Positions 1 through 13,900 of a stretch of 64,000 nt of DNA are shown here, piece by piece. Each line of letters opens with the position of its first letter. The first letter of the stretch is position 1. The DNA lies in contig VWZF01006001.1 in NCBI GenBank assembly GCA_013396755.1, positions 256,400 through 320,399 on the forward strand, given 5' to 3'. Both the position numbers and the translations under genes were made by a program. Below the pieces are notes generated by a model. It was given only the letters and a program-made list of their open reading frames with translations, made no database searches and was not told where the DNA came from. The DNA comes from Sclerurus mexicanus. Lineage: Eukaryota; Chordata; Aves; Passeriformes; Furnariidae.

Positions 1-1824
1 TGGTTAATATTCTAAACATGACAAAATGATTCATTATTAGCTTACAAAAGGCAAGGAAAGATGGCTAAAAAAGATTTGTAGTTTTCTAGCTGGGTGAAAA
101 CACTGATGTTTGTAATAGTAATGGTATACTTGACCTTGCTTAAAATAGTCTAAATTTTAATTAAGAATTAATTTTGAACTTCACCACCTCTTGATGGAAA
201 ATGCAAGTATTTCATCTGAAAACTAGCTTGGTATTTTCCCTACTGCTTTGCTTTCATGATCTCTGTAACAATGACATGTTAAAAAGTGGAAGGAAGACAA
301 AACCCAAAAAAGCTCCAATATGCCAAAGAATAGGTTCTTCCTTTTCACTGCTCATCTTCTGTAGGCATAATGGGATCTGGAAAGGCAAAAAAGAAATAAT
401 GCTTTTTGTTTAATCCTGTTTTTTTCTGGAATTGTCTCAGTAACAATGGTGGGGTTATTTTTTTTGGTACATTAAAGCATTTTTTTAAAGATAGATGCCA
501 AGGTTCAAGTTCACATTTCAGTGCTGTTGACCTGGAATGCTAGGTGCTAAATTACAATTAACGGTCTCCAGCAGTTTGTTATAGTTTTGCTAGTTGGTGG
601 TTTAAGGCATCTTATTTGCTGAGGTGGCATTTCCAACCGGCCACAAAGGACTAGATTATGTCAGCAATGGTGGGTGTTATCACCATCAATGTTAGTTTCA
701 CTTGAAACAGGATGGCAGCTTACAGGAAGGGTTTTGCCCAGGGATGAATTGATTTTCCCTCCTTTAGAGTCCCCCAAGATGTTTAGCTGGCAACAGTGTT
801 TGAATTCTCTCTGTTGTGCTATTGAACGTGCTGAATCTGGACCTCATCTGCAGCAAACCAAACTATTCCAGCCCTGCACTGGAACACTGTAAATCCACAC
901 TGCCTGAGAACCTTGACAACACAGAGGCCTGGCCTGCTGTGAATTAGCTGCTTCATTATTTTGACAAGATATCCCTCAAAAAAATGTTCATGCATTTGGA
1001 ACAGGGAAGCTGGCAGAATTCCCTTTGTCATACTGCCATAATTGACTGGTCATATCTGTGGGGGAAAACATTCATTTGTCTGTCCCATACCCTCCAAAGC
1101 CTGTTTGAAAAGTAGGTAAGACTAGGAAAGATTGTTGAGTAAGGTGTATGTTTTATTTCTTCCATTACCACTCTTAGTGAACTTCAGCACGTGGAAGATG
1201 GACCTTTATTAAGACCTATACTTTCTGTGAACAAGATAGCTATTTTACCTGTACTCTTACACTGATAATTTGAATTTGAAACAAGTCAAATATTAATGAA
1301 GTAATTTCCCAGTTTCTATCTCCACTCTTCTACTTTCTTGCCTTCAATAAATAGAAGGTGATCTCTTCCCTTGACTAATTTGACAGCTTTCATATTAAAT
1401 GCAGCAAGATCTGAGTCCCTTGCTAGCTGTCAGCTAACTGGCACTTAATGTCCACCCTGTTGGAGGTTCCCTTGAACCATTTAACAGAATGCTGCATGTG
1501 ATGCTGCAAGCAGCAGAGATGTGCTCCAGCCAGGCAGGAGGCTGCCCTAGGTGACTTGGATTAATGGAATGTTCTTCCAAATGTTTTATTTTATTCTTTT
1601 GCCCTTGCAGCTGAAAGCCAGCATCCAAACCGTTCCGTCTATGGTATAGGGGGACATAAATAGAGTGTATGTTTAATCTTATTGGAAAACAACACGGAGG
1701 AGATTTTTACATTGTATATAGCCTGCTCAGATAGCGAAGTGCAGCTCTGGAAACAAAACCACATAATTTGTGTGTGTCTTTTAATGCTAGTTATACAAAT
1801 AGAGCAGCTATAAATTACAGTGGT
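1..1824. other. AT-rich non-genic DNA
   Basis: No coding frame longer than about 70 codons is present on either strand, and none looks like a known protein. There is a good splice-acceptor-like string ending at 1610 (pyrimidine tract then CAG), but the only nearby donor, at 1644, is weak (GTATAG) and would make a 33-nt exon. I recognise no repeat family here. Confidence 0.6.
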
Positions 1825-1840
1825 ATGCAATGCATTGCAT
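1825..1840. repeat. 16-bp perfect palindrome of ATGCAAT half-sites
   Basis: ATGCAATGCATTGCAT reads the same on both strands. It contains ATGCAAT and its reverse complement ATTGCAT, overlapping. Such half-sites resemble C/EBP-ATF and POU-type binding sites. Whether a protein binds here is not shown by the sequence. Confidence 0.6.
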
Positions 1841-4624
1841 TTGAAAGGTGCAGAACATCTGGAGAGGTCATTTTTCAGGCAAGTTGTTACAGCATCCTGT
1901 GGCTGCCATAAGTGCTGGGGCTGTGACATTACAGCTAATGCTGAAACAAGGGGCACGCAGGATTTGTAGAATAGTTGTTTCAGCCGTTTTTGGTTCTCTG
2001 CCCTGCTCCTCTGCAGAAGCTCCTGGCAGGAGCGGAGGAAATGTCTGTTCAAAACTTTCAGCCATGAGCTGGTAGAAGTGAAGATTTTCCTGGGAGGAGT
2101 ATAAGGCAGTGACTTCCAAAGAAGGAGGAGCCTCTAACAAATCTGGAAAAGAGAAGGGGGAGGAGCACTGGAATATTTATATGGAAAAGGTCAAGTGAAG
2201 GCAGGAGTAAGAACTACCAGCAGTAATCTTCACAGATGTAACATATTGGGTGCTTATTCTTCAGCAGCGTGAGTGCTTAGGACTTCACAAGAAGATTCCC
2301 AGTTTCAGCACAACAGAGCTATGGCTCCATTTGGAGAACCAAATGGTACTTTGGGGAAACACATTTTGTAAGCAGTTCCTAGAATTACAATTAATTAGTG
2401 GGAACGATATAGCTATGGTATGTGGGCCATTCATTGCCATATCTGTGAAAATACACTGGCTTTGATATGCAAAACCCTGGGGTAGTTAGAATTTAATGAT
2501 TTTTCCCACTCGAATTATTTGTTTTTAACTTTCTTGTTCTCCTAACTAGTCCAACTGTTTATTGTAGGCAAGGTCTAAGGCAGGACTGAGGTGATGGGTT
2601 GGCTGCCTGAATGCATATCTGGCTATGTACAGGCAGATGAATATGTTGTGAGTGTAGTTAGTTTTCTTTGTGTGTCAGCAGAAGCTTCACCATCAAATCA
2701 CTTGCCAAACTAGAGACTGTAGAAGTTCAAGCTGCCATCTGAGCCAAGGAATAACAGATGTGAGAAGGGGTAGGAAAGGTGCTTATCTCAAGCAGCATCA
2801 GGTTTTGATTCAAGGACCACCAAATCTCTCATCCCTATGATTCTGTCTTTTAGGTTTAGGATTTCCTTCTGCAGCACTGTCTTGATGGACTGTAACAGCT
2901 TTTGTAGAGTTTGAATATGTAATGCAGCTGTATGAAATGCACTAAACTGCCTGGGAAACGAACAGCTTCATGAAGATATTCTGAACAGAAGTCACTTTTG
3001 TGTCTGAGATTTTATGGGTTTTTTTTAATGCCTTGNACCTGAGAGTGGTGCAGTCCTGAAGGATCCTTGTCAGTGGGTAGGGCATGGGAGTAGCACAATA
3101 AGCTGCATTTGCTGTGTTAGGGGAGCATAATGTGCTGTGTAGAGCATTGCTGGGAGCTAGTCTTTGCCTGCCTGCCACTCTGCAGTTGAGTCATCTATTT
3201 TGTTCTGCAGTTTTCAGTCCTGAAAGTAGGATGTTTGTGTATTACCCTGCTTTAGTGCGGCAGTGCTTTAACAACTCAGTGACAAAGTAGGACCCCTCCA
3301 TCCGAAGGAGAGAACAGCCAGATGGTGCCTGCCCTGAAGAGCTTACAGTCTGTTTTCTCAGCCTCCGCTAGTATTTCCAGAACACTTAAAAGCAATACTT
3401 GGTCCCACTATTGAGCGAGCAGTGTCTCCTGCCAGCAGTTCTGCCAGTTCCCCCTGTCCAGGGGGCAGGCAGCTGTGGTGGGCTTGCTCAGCCTGCCCAG
3501 ATCTGGCTGTCTGGAGCTGTGCCATGAGGAGCAGCTGCCCCCAGCTCTTCCTTATGCTCTCGGCTGTGCTTCCCTCAACAGCAGCGCTCTGAACACCTGG
3601 GGACCGCTCGTGTCCCTTGTGTCCCTCAGGCCAGAGGGGGCACAAGGGCAGGGTTTGCCCTCAGTGCCTGCTTTCAGCAGGAATCACTTTCTGTGGACCT
3701 TGAAGTCATTCAGCCTGGGGGTATTTAAGCTTTCCTATTCTAACTAATCCATCATATCAAAACAAAAAGGAACTTCTTTCCTTTATGCAATAAATACCCT
3801 ATTTGAAGTCATAGGGAATTAAACATCTTTTGGGGCTATGAACTAAAGTATTTGCATGCCACAACAAGAATAGGAGAGGACAGTAGGGATTGCATTTTAC
3901 CTGCTCTGTACATAATGTTTTGCTCTCCTTTCTGTCTCTTAGAAGAACATACTGAACATTTCAGAACTGCTTGTGTTTTGTCATCGTACCATGATTAAAT
4001 TGTGTTTTGTTTTTTGTGGCAAAGAAAAATGCTGCCTTGGCTTGGGCTAGATGTTCGCATCCTGTGCTGGTTTTTTGCCTATGACAGATGTTCTTTAGTT
4101 CCCATGCTTTGCTTTTAATTGCTAAAAGTCTGCTATAGAAACAGTTAACAAAAATGCAAAACACTAAAAGCCTCCAGAAGCAATGCAGTGCTAATGGATA
4201 GAATAGTCTGTTACTTGCTTGATTAGTTATGTTAAACAACTTGAGCTTTGGTGTTAAAAAATTCACTTAATCGTAGTAAATAATGAGGATTATAATTGAA
4301 TTTGTGACCTTTTGTCTCTTGCAGAACTACTATGTTGTGCCAAGTTTGCTTCATACCTGCTAAATCAGTGCTGATCAATGACTGGCAATGGCCAGACAGA
4401 ATAATGTATTTGCACCTCTAAAGAACTTAGAGGAAGGAAAGCCAATTTGAACATGCTTTGAGGATCTGAGAGAGTGGGAACATTCTCTGCTATGGAGAAA
4501 GTGCAAAGTGCTTGAAACCAAAAGTAGGGAAGTGCTAATATGTGTTGCTCGTGCAAATTATAGAGTGGCCAATAAAGATAGTTCTGGGGCCAAACTGGTT
4601 AGTTAGAGTGCATTGCAATTAGAG
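1841..4624. other. Non-genic DNA with one uncalled base
   Basis: Mostly AT-rich sequence without a recognisable gene. About 3290-3720 is richer in G and C, with short frames open on both strands at once, as expected of base composition rather than coding. Position 3036 is an N just after a run of eight T, probably an assembly ambiguity. A strong acceptor-like site ends at about 3941, without a convincing downstream donor. Confidence 0.6.
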
Positions 4625-4928
4625 CTTCCTGGGGAGGGGCAGGCCCTGATCTCTGCTCTGTGGGGACCAGTGACAGGACCCAGGGAATGGCCTGAAATTG
4701 TGTCAGGAGAGCTTTCTGTGGGATATCAGGAAAAGATTCTTCTCCCAGCAAGTGGTGGGCGCTGAACAGGCTCCCCAGGGCAGTGGGCACAGCACCAAGG
4801 CTGAGAGAGCCCAAGAAGCCTTTGGATGATCCTCTCAGGCACATAGTATGACTCTTGGGGATGGTCCTGTGCAGGCTGAAGGTTGGACTTTTGTGGGTCC
4901 CTTCCAACTTGGCATATTCTGTTATTCA
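4625..4928 (+). mobile_element. CR1 LINE fragment, 3' end, sense orientation
   Basis: About 300 bp closely follow the avian CR1 3' region as I know it. There is a 'gtgaccagtgacaggaccc'-like stretch, then 'aggctccccagggcagtgg', then 'cacatagtatgactcttgg', and the typical end 'gggtcccttccaactt...atattctgttattc'. The copy is 5' truncated, as most CR1 copies are, and has diverged by many substitutions, so it is old and inactive. No reverse transcriptase portion is present. Confidence 0.9.
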
Positions 4929-6154
4929 GGAGCTCCTCTTAAGCTAATGAGGAGTGGGGGTCATGAGCAACTTGGATTTGTTGCCCTTGTTTTCTGAAAC
5001 TTCTTTAAAAAGGCTAAACTGAAAAAGTGGTAAAGACCGTCAAAAGCCTTGGAAGAAGGCAGAATTTTCATTGTGCAGTTGTAAAAATGCAAGTCCACAG
5101 AGCATCAGGTACCAAAAATTGCTGGGTTTAAAAAGGTGCTGTCCAGTGCCCAAGCTGTTCTAGGGCCATGTAGTACCGGCCTCACATATGGAACCTCTTG
5201 TGCTGAGGTCAAGGAGAGTGTATTCCTCGTTTAAAGACATTAAATACGTGTATTCACCCACAGCATAATAAAATCTGTGTCAAAATCTGGCCAAAATATG
5301 AAAACACTGGCTTACAGGGTGGAGAATGTGTTTGTAAGTAGTTTGCATGAAAAGATGTACTGTTTGGATATATATATGTTCTGAACACGTAAGTGAGGAG
5401 AGAACTTTGCCTTTAGTTTCTCTATCTCCCTTTTTCCCCACTTACAGCTGTAGCACACACTTACCAGCTCATTCAGCACATGACTGTTTGCAGTTGCCCA
5501 CCTCTCCTATGAAATGTTGCTTTGATTTCTCTCTAAATAAAAGCCAAGTGTGCCCATCTGCAGAGGAGGAAAAGGCAAAAACCCCCTTAGCTTCCTCGAG
5601 TAGCTACTAATTGCTACTCATACTAGTTTGAGGATTGCTTTGTGGGATGGAGCAGGATGATGCAAGTTCCTCTTGCCTCAGCCCCCTGTTCCAAAGAACT
5701 ATTTCTAGCCAGCAGGGAGTGCGGGAAGGAAGTGTCGGAGACTCACTGCCTACACCCTGCTGTGCTCAGGAGCGATCAGCTGCTCAGAGAGGAGACCTCC
5801 AAGTGCAGAACCTAAACTGAGAGCTAACCCTTGCCATGGGAGGATTAGCACTGTCCCTGAGAAGAGTAAGAGCTGTTCTGCAGCCATTGCTATAGTAACA
5901 AACTGTATGGGTCTTTGCTATAATTAATTTGGGAAAATTATATTCCTATGATAAAAGTGGGACCATCAAGCACATTCCTAAATAGGTTTGTAGATGGTTT
6001 TCCTTACACTAAAGCCACTGAGATGGCTGCAGCAGACATCATGAGTGAAGAGCTATGCTACTGGGAGCCCTAAGCAACAGGAGCAACTACAGGCACAATC
6101 ACTTGGTTTAATTCAGAGCTCCCCAAGTTCCCCAATTAATAAAATTTAAAGCAT
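4929..6154. other. Non-genic DNA
   Basis: No gene or recognised repeat. A minus-strand segment at 5468-5535 is bounded by a decent acceptor and a good donor (CTG then GTAAGT), but all three frames contain stops. It is a useful example of how easily exon-like pairs arise by chance in this window. Confidence 0.6.
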
Positions 6155-6245
6155 AAAAAAAAAGAAAACCAACAACAAAACACCACCACCAGGAAAAAAC
6201 CCCAACTAAAACCAAAAAACCCCAACTAAAACTAAAAGCCCAAAC
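6155..6245. repeat. A-rich low-complexity tract with an internal 20-bp tandem duplication
   Basis: This is a nearly G-free run made of A and C. It starts with nine A and goes on with CAACAACAAAACACCACCACC. Around 6194-6233 a unit containing AAAAAACCCCAACTAAAA occurs twice in a row. It may be the decayed A-rich tail of a retro-inserted sequence, but nothing recognisable lies upstream. Confidence 0.7.
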
Positions 6246-9200
6246 CAATCAAACAAAGCCGCTGTTGTCCTTGGATGTCTTTGGCAGAATCTGCATAAGA
6301 AATCCTGGGTCTGGGGTAGTTATTTTTGGGAAGTAATGGAGAAAGCCGAAGAAGGATTGATAATTCTTGCTATGAGAGACTTTGAGAAAGATGTTATGAA
6401 ACATTTGATGGCAGTTGGAGATTGGGGGCACGCTGGAACTGCTTCACGTTTAGTTAAGTGCCTCAGGCAGAAATTTGTTTGCCTGGACAAACTGAACATT
6501 GGGGGGGGGGGAAGCTACCAGCAATCCACTAGCAATATATGAAGCACTAGGAATGAATATGTCAAACCTGACTTGTAATGAATCTGCTGTGGTGCCTATG
6601 ATAGCTCTTTAGATGTGCTTGGTCTTGTCTGTGAAAGGAATAAACTTTCTGATGAGTACAATGAGTGCCTGTGAGTAAGTAAAGGCCTCATGTTGCACAG
6701 GAAATGCAGCGACAAGACATAAATAGCTAATTCAGTCTGGTGAGATTTACCAGCTTGAGATGCAATCAACAATTGCATGTCATTGGGACTGGTATTCGTA
6801 CACATTAAAGCAGGGTCAGAGAAGCAATCCAGAACAGTGGCAGAAGCCAGGGGAAATGATTATGCATTCTTAAAACTGAGCATATGAGCCCCAATTTTAT
6901 CCTGGGACCTCACCTTGGTAGGTTCTGTTTAAATGCAAAACCTAAAGAGATTTTATTCTGAAAAGGTCACTTTGTTCATATTGTGAAATAGACCCAGTTT
7001 GTACTGCGGTATGAATGCATTTATGATTTATTTAGCATTTACACTGTGGTCACCAAACAGGTTGAGCCCCACTTTTACATGCAGTTGGAGCACACAGAAT
7101 GAGCGATAATTCTGCCTAAAAGGTGTGGTGGGAAGGCAAGAAAAGCAAACAAGATGGTATAAACTGCAGAAAGAAACAGTGCAGCCAGGTGGAAAGGTTG
7201 TCATGTCAGTGTGTTTTTAAAAAAGGTTTGGACCAAGTTCTGCACCCTTAATTCATGTAAACAGTTCGTTTAGAGCAGCTGGTGAGAACTGCTCTGAAAC
7301 TGTAATTTTTTGTTGTTCCCAAACGGTTGTGACTTTTATATTGCACCTCATGAAGGTTGTTGATATCAACAGGTGCAAGATCAGGCATAACACTTGGACC
7401 AGTTTTTGGTAGAAGCTTCAAGTGAATTATTAGAAAAATGCTTAAAAGGAAAGCAAGAAGTCTAAACCCCATAATATTGCTATTCCTATAAAATCCTATA
7501 TTGTTAGAGAACCACAGTATTATAATACCTATAAACAATTAGAATAAATCAATCAAACCCTTTTGATTTGTTTTATATCGCTTTATAATTAACTAAGGCA
7601 CTTTCCTGAAACCAGTTTTATGTTGTCCTAATGGCTTTGGCTAAAAAATGAGATCACCAGCTAAAAGACTGTCTAACCAGAAGGACCTTTAATGCTCTTT
7701 TAGGAAGTGCTGCATTGACTCGGACTGAAAAATGCCGCTGTACTGTGTGCACGGCAACACTTGCGTGTACCACTGAGTGCTCACAGTGCACAGGAGTCAC
7801 GACAGTGAAATGCCACAACCCAGGGTTCATTTCTGGGTTGCCAGTACTTCAGGACAGTTTCAGGAACAGGTGTTGGTGTTTAGTTTATTTATTTATTTTT
7901 ATTTCGTTTTAATAACCTAGTTCAGCAATGTCCTGAGAAGGCATTTAAGTCCCACTAAGGTGAATGCTTAAGTTGTATAAAAGTGGTATATATGGGCTGA
8001 GAATTTGTCCCCATGGCACTTAAGATCTAGTTAGATGCTTTCCTGCATTGAGACCGTGGAGGACTACATCTCATTAGGGTGGTGAAGACTGTATAAAATA
8101 TTTCAAGGGGGTTAAAGTGAAAGTAAGGGTTGGTGATGACTGTTCTTAATAATTTAGGGAAAAAATAGAAGCACAAGTAAACAGACCTATCCTTCAGAGA
8201 TAAAACCTTTTAATAATTAAACTTTTATCATAGGAGATGTTTGATATCATTAGTAAAACCTTTCTCCCCACTGGAGAAATTCAGTGGTCTATAAACAATT
8301 ACAACTCAGAATCATCATTTCATTTAATAGCCTGTGGCATTGTTGTTGGTTTTTGTTCACTCTGGACAGAGTACTTTTAATTAACTCGTGTAATACCTTA
8401 TTGGGTTTTGTTATAAATAGATGTAGAAGCTGGAGGTCACTGAATGCAGTCCATCCTACTGTAATGTGTGTGTTTGTTTAATTACACTTATCCTTCCTTG
8501 CTTTCTTCACTAAACTGGATCCTGACAGCAGGTCATTTACGGTATTTCTACAGCTGAGTGTTTTTATAACGTGCATAATAATGCAGGAATCTTTTGGGTG
8601 GAATGGGGAATCAACAACAGACTTTTACAGCTTACACCAACAGATATATTTTCTTTCATTCAGTTTTTGGGAAGTATATCTGATTAGCTCTTAATATTGA
8701 GTTGTCAGCAATGGGCTGTTTCCTGTTGCCTCTTTGTATGTCAGGTGTGCGCTGCCTTCGGGCTCTGTACCTCAGGAGAATAACATGAGATGGCAAGGGC
8801 CACCAGGCCTTCCTCTGCAGCTTCCTCATGGCCATGAGGCTTATTTGATCTCAGATTGTTTGGAGTTTCTGGAAACTTTCAGCTGAGAAAGTTTTCAGGA
8901 ATTCCCTGGGAAAAGTGGGATTTTGAAGTTTGACCTGTTGTCTTCAGGAAACAAATATATTCTATACGTAAGAACTCTTGTGCGGTGTAAATTTACATAA
9001 GGAGATTACTTCACAAGTGACTTACAAGTAATATTCAGCAGGAAAAAAAAGCTTCTTTTCAAGGAACTCTCCATTTTCTGAGAGTGTTTGGTTGCTGAAG
9101 GTGACAGGAATATTCGGGAGATGTGTCTATGATCCTGCCGAGAAACCTTTTCATCCTCTGAATGTTTTGATAAGAACTGAGATTAATTATTTCAGTCTAA

Positions 9201-10630
9201 AATAATTTAACTTTTATTCTAGAAAAAGGATCATGAAACAGAATCTGGCAGGGAAAGTAATGCCTTTACTCTTAACAGTCCTGTAAGACTCTGCTAAATA
9301 TTCTTTAAGCAATGTATTCCTTTTCATGTCTCTTGAACAGCTGCAGCAAGATGTCTGCATGATTTATAGGCTACTTGCCTGACAATTCTGGCATAGCTAG
9401 TTGGGTTTCTACATTGTTGTCATACCAATTTGTGAAAATATTATCAGTTGCTGAAGTTTCTGTTCTCTTTGGATTTTAATGTTGTGAACTTGTGAAAGGA
9501 CGAAAAGGAATAAGATGCTGGGGGAAGTTGGAGTAGCATTGTCAAAACTGTCAGGCTGACACAGTTCTATTTCCAAAAGCAGCTTAGCTTGCTTAGGTGT
9601 CGGGAGACAAATGGGTTTCTGAAATCAGGCTCCTGAACACCTAAATCATTCTTGACAGTGTTTAAAACTTCTGCATTTTGAATGCACTGGCATTTGGAGT
9701 AAGTCTAGTTCTTTGAACTAATCCACGTAAAGTCTCTCTGACTTCAATAGAACTTACTTTCTTATGTAATTAGACGTGTAAGCAAACATTATGAAGACCA
9801 CAGTCTAATGTATCACGTGCTGCACAGAAATGCTTCCTTTGGCTGTGAGGTTACCTCATGAATTTTCATACATGTAACATTTAAGTGTAGTTAATATAAA
9901 TGTAATAATATTGTCTGAAGCACACAGTGTTTGCTGAGGTGGCTTCTGTTGAGAATACCAGAAGATCTGATAGTCTAAGCCTCTCCTTTTTAAGGGCAAG
10001 AGGATGAACAGTGTTTCATATGGTGCTCAATTCCTCTGAATATTTGTGATTGCAGATTACCCGTACCACAGACACCCTCCCCAAACTCCCAGCAGTTTCT
10101 GAGACCACACTATGAGTTTATAGCACCTTCCCAGCACAGCATCAGTATTACTCTTAGGACAGCTCAGAGACTCTTCCAGCTCCTTTTGCCCTGCAGACAC
10201 CCCTGACCACGCTGGTTCTGTGCAGAGCCACTTGCCTGGCTGTCCTGTACCCTTCCTAGCCTGGTGGAGCACAGGAGTGTCTAATATATATGCACAGGGA
10301 ACAAAATTAGTAGTATTTGAGTGATAACTGTTCTGAAATGTAAGAGTAGTTATTAGAATGGAGATTATTTCTTGGTGATATAGTCAAAAAAATTCTCTAG
10401 GAAGTGGCAGAAGGAAGAGTAGGAGATAATGGCAAGCACAAAGCTGTTCTGCTCAAAATTTAAAGTAAGAGTCAACAAATGCATAAATTACCCTGGCAGT
10501 GCAGTGAGTTCTGCAGCATAAAATCATTTGGAAGACTTGTTTATACTTGGGTTGACCGAGTTAATGTATTTGTGTAATATGAATTTTTAACTGTTTGTAT
10601 TTAATAATAACAGTAGGCTTTCAGTTGCAT
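6246..10630. other. AT-rich non-genic DNA
   Basis: No gene recognised. Simple-sequence spots are present: a run of 11 G at 6501-6511 and a TTTA-rich stretch near 7881-7905. Small frames of up to about 96 codons exist but look random, with frequent overlap by frames on the other strand. Confidence 0.6.
6501..6511. repeat. G11 homopolymer
   Basis: Eleven consecutive G on the plus strand, the longest G run I saw in the window. Length calls in such runs are often unreliable. Confidence 0.9.
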
Positions 10631-10965
10631 TTATTTTGAAAAGCACAAAGTGTACAGAGTTACCAGCTGGTGTAACTGGGCACTCACTGATTTTTGAAGC
10701 TCTCGGTGTGTTCCACTGCTCGGTTCTGGTGGCCCCAGGGTTCCCTGTGATGCAAAGCAGGATCTGTGACCCTGTGCCATCCCGGGCTGCCTCCACCCTG
10801 GCACACATCACCCTGGTATGCAATGGTGCCAGAGCAGGAGGCAACTGGGCTGGGCAGGGCTGGAGGGCACGTGAGTGCCACTGGCATCTCCAGAGTCGTG
10901 TTTGGTAAATGTCCTAGTGCAAAAGTGCCTGCTGGGGAGGGCAAAGAGGGGAAGTAGAAAAAGGA
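10631..10965. other. GC-rich patch without CpG enrichment
   Basis: A patch much richer in G and C than its surroundings but with few CpG dinucleotides, so it is not a CpG island. Frames are open on both strands across the same bases, which indicates base composition rather than coding. I recognise no repeat or gene in it. Confidence 0.5.
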
Positions 10966-13900
10966 AGAGCCCATTTGTTTATTCTCTTATGTGTGCATTT
11001 CTTATTCAATGTCTTGCTCTCTCCTTGCTGCTGTTTATGTGTCCATACTGGGTGGCAATAAGGAAACCAGTGTGATGATTGTATAGCACAGGACTTAAAA
11101 TTTTATTGCTGGAAAGATAAAACTGGGCTACACACCTGCTGTTAAACCTCAGTCTTGCCTTTAAACCTTTCAGCTGATGTCAAGCTTCAGGGTGGTTCTA
11201 TGTGATCAAAAGTGTTTTCCAAGAAAAACAAATCTTTTCCCTATTGAAGATGGAAGTGGAAATGTCCTTTCTATACATACAGGCTGTTTTAACCATATAA
11301 ATTGCTAAAACAAGTGTTTCACCCTCCAACAATTTAGGGGGCATGCTTGTCAGAGACCAGGGCTGTGTTCCAGGCAGAGCCAGTCAGGGCACACTCATAT
11401 AATACTGCACAAACTCCCTGAGTAGGACCTACATTTTGACTTAATGGTGACCTTGTTTAAGAAAATAAAGTGGGCAATATCCTAAATTCTATCCTGGTTT
11501 ACACCTCATTGGAAAACTCACACAGTACAATTTCTGAGTGTTTTCTTCCTTAATTGGGGAGGAATTGGGGTCTTGTGAATATGTGATTCTATATACAATT
11601 CATCATATTATCACGGGTTATTCAGTTTAAAAGACAAGTCTATGTTTTTTTTCATTCCCCAAAAAGTAAAAATCACTTTTCGTCTTCAGTCTCTGGAAAA
11701 CATCAGGTTGAAATGCTGACAGAAGCAGGAAAAAGTAGAACGTATCTGAATTTATGTATAATTTTATTCCAGAAACAATGTTATTCTCACTATTCTCACT
11801 TAATTGTCATTCTTCAAAGCTTTGTAACCCATTGCTTAATGAGCACAAGTCACATGATATCATATTTGTTTTCTTTGTATTTTTCATGCAGAATTTGCGC
11901 TTCAAATTACATTTATTTTACCCTAATGAATTACAAGCAATGTAAGTGTTAAAGTTGACCCTTAAGGCTGTAGTTTAAAGTTTTTTTCTTCAGAGTATTT
12001 TTCTCAAGGTCTCAAACGGCCACAGGGGAGGAAGAAATAAAGGTCATAAATGCACCTTAAAAAACGCCCGACTTACTTTTGAATCTTTACCAATGCCTGT
12101 GGTGAAGTGTTTGCTGTGTTTGTGAGGCTCTGCCTGTGGGTCTGTCCGTGGGTGTCCCAGCCTTCCCATCAGGGCTGTGTATCCTAAAAGAAAAAACAAG
12201 TATGCAGTAAAAAATACAGTCCAGTGAAGGACAAGCTGAGATGGTTTGCCACACTGAGTTGTAACCTTTCAGGTAGAGTGAACTTAAGGAAAGGATAATA
12301 GAAAAAGGATGTCCTGTTTCTCCTGTTTTGAAATCTTTCCAGACCTAGGATGGGAGGTTATTTTCAAGACTGAATATGATTTGTGCTGTGTTATTCCAGA
12401 GGTTAGAGTTCAACATTCTTTAATAGCCAAATTTTCCACTGACCTCAAAGAGAGCTTTGTAGGAGAGAGGACTGTGGGATTCAGCTCACAGTGATTTCTG
12501 TTCTTTTTTAAGAAGCAAAAGTCTTGGCTGGCTAAAATTGTGCATTCTGTGAAATACTGGTTCATCACTTACAGAGCAAATGTACTGTTGAATATTAAAG
12601 AAATGATTCAGTCTTTTAGTAGCAAAGATCTTTCAGGTTATTAAAGTAGCATTATCATTTCTGTTCTGCTGGTGTCACAAATGAAGTTCTGCAGGATGGT
12701 CGTGACCAATTAGCAGTAGGTTGAGCCTTAAAAAGGCTCATTTTAATCACTTCTTACTCCCCAGTTTTCAGTTTTTCAGTGTTGAATGAAGGTTTGACAC
12801 TCAGTAGATTTTCAAATCCCTGAGTATGTCTCAGCCTTTTGAGAATACCTCTAAGCAGGGTTCTTCTCAGCAGTGAGGCCTCCAAGACTGGCTATTCCTG
12901 GTGTCTTAATACAGTGTTCATTTCTTGTGTGTGGTTTTTCATCAATGTGTGATGCAGAGTGATATGAATAGGTAACTTGAGTTGGGCGGGGAGCCAGTAA
13001 CATTTGGGAAAGATGCTCCTTTGGAACAAGTTTGCAGTCTCGGTAGGCCAGAAAACTTCTCTGCACAATGGAAGGTTAATCAGCTAGAAAGGAGAAGAGG
13101 GATTAATCCAGTTAAACTGGTAGTTGAAAAACATTATTAGGAGATATTAATTATTTAATATTTTAACAATGTGCCTCTGTGTTCTAGTATTTTTCCACAT
13201 ACTTGTATGTTTTACAGTACTTGTTTAAAAAAGTTGCTTTCTTACAAACTTAGATCATAATTAGTAGCAAATGTAGTGGCACAGATCAGTCTAAATATCA
13301 GAACAAAAGAGAAAACCAAGATGAAGGTACTTGTCAGATTTCAAAATACTACTTTAATTCAGAAGAAAGGGTTTGACTGATGTTCAGGGCTGTTTGCAGG
13401 GTAAGAAAGGCTATTTGTCTTGGTTTCTGAATCCAGAAATTAGCCAGGCTCCCTCCTCTTACAGCTGTGACAAATGTTTCTTACAGCAATGCTAGTGGGA
13501 ATAACCTATTTACAGATAATGTGAAAAATGAAAGATGATAAATCATTTTTTGATGGTAGAGCTGGAGAAATTTTAAGCCAAAAATGAAAATGGGTATTTA
13601 TGATGGTTCCAAGGACGCTTTTAATAGCTGTCTGTTCCACTTTCCCCCTGCTGTCTGGTATACATGGTGCTATAAAAACACGTGGGGCTCTTTGTGATAG
13701 AAGTGTCATTCAGAATGAAGAGATTTCTGCATGGTTATGCACATGTGTGGCTCTGTGGCTGGAGCCTTCATTTCCTAACACCTTCATCCTTTGAGGGCTT
13801 CACTGTCTGACAGGCCATATGTCCATTGGTCTGTATTTATTCAGGTGGTGCCTCTTTTCCCCTGCTGATATCGTACTGGTCTCTTTTATAGGGTTGTTAA

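Noticed and set aside
1611..1643. 33-nt segment after a strong acceptor
   Set aside because: The donor is weak and the segment too short to support alone.
3036..3036. Single N
   Set aside because: An assembly ambiguity after a T run, not a biological feature.
4599..4907. 102-codon minus-strand frame
   Set aside because: It is antisense to the CR1 copy at 4625-4928.
5468..5535. Minus-strand exon-like segment with a strong donor
   Set aside because: All three frames contain stops and there is no other support. It was kept as a measure of chance exon-like pairs.
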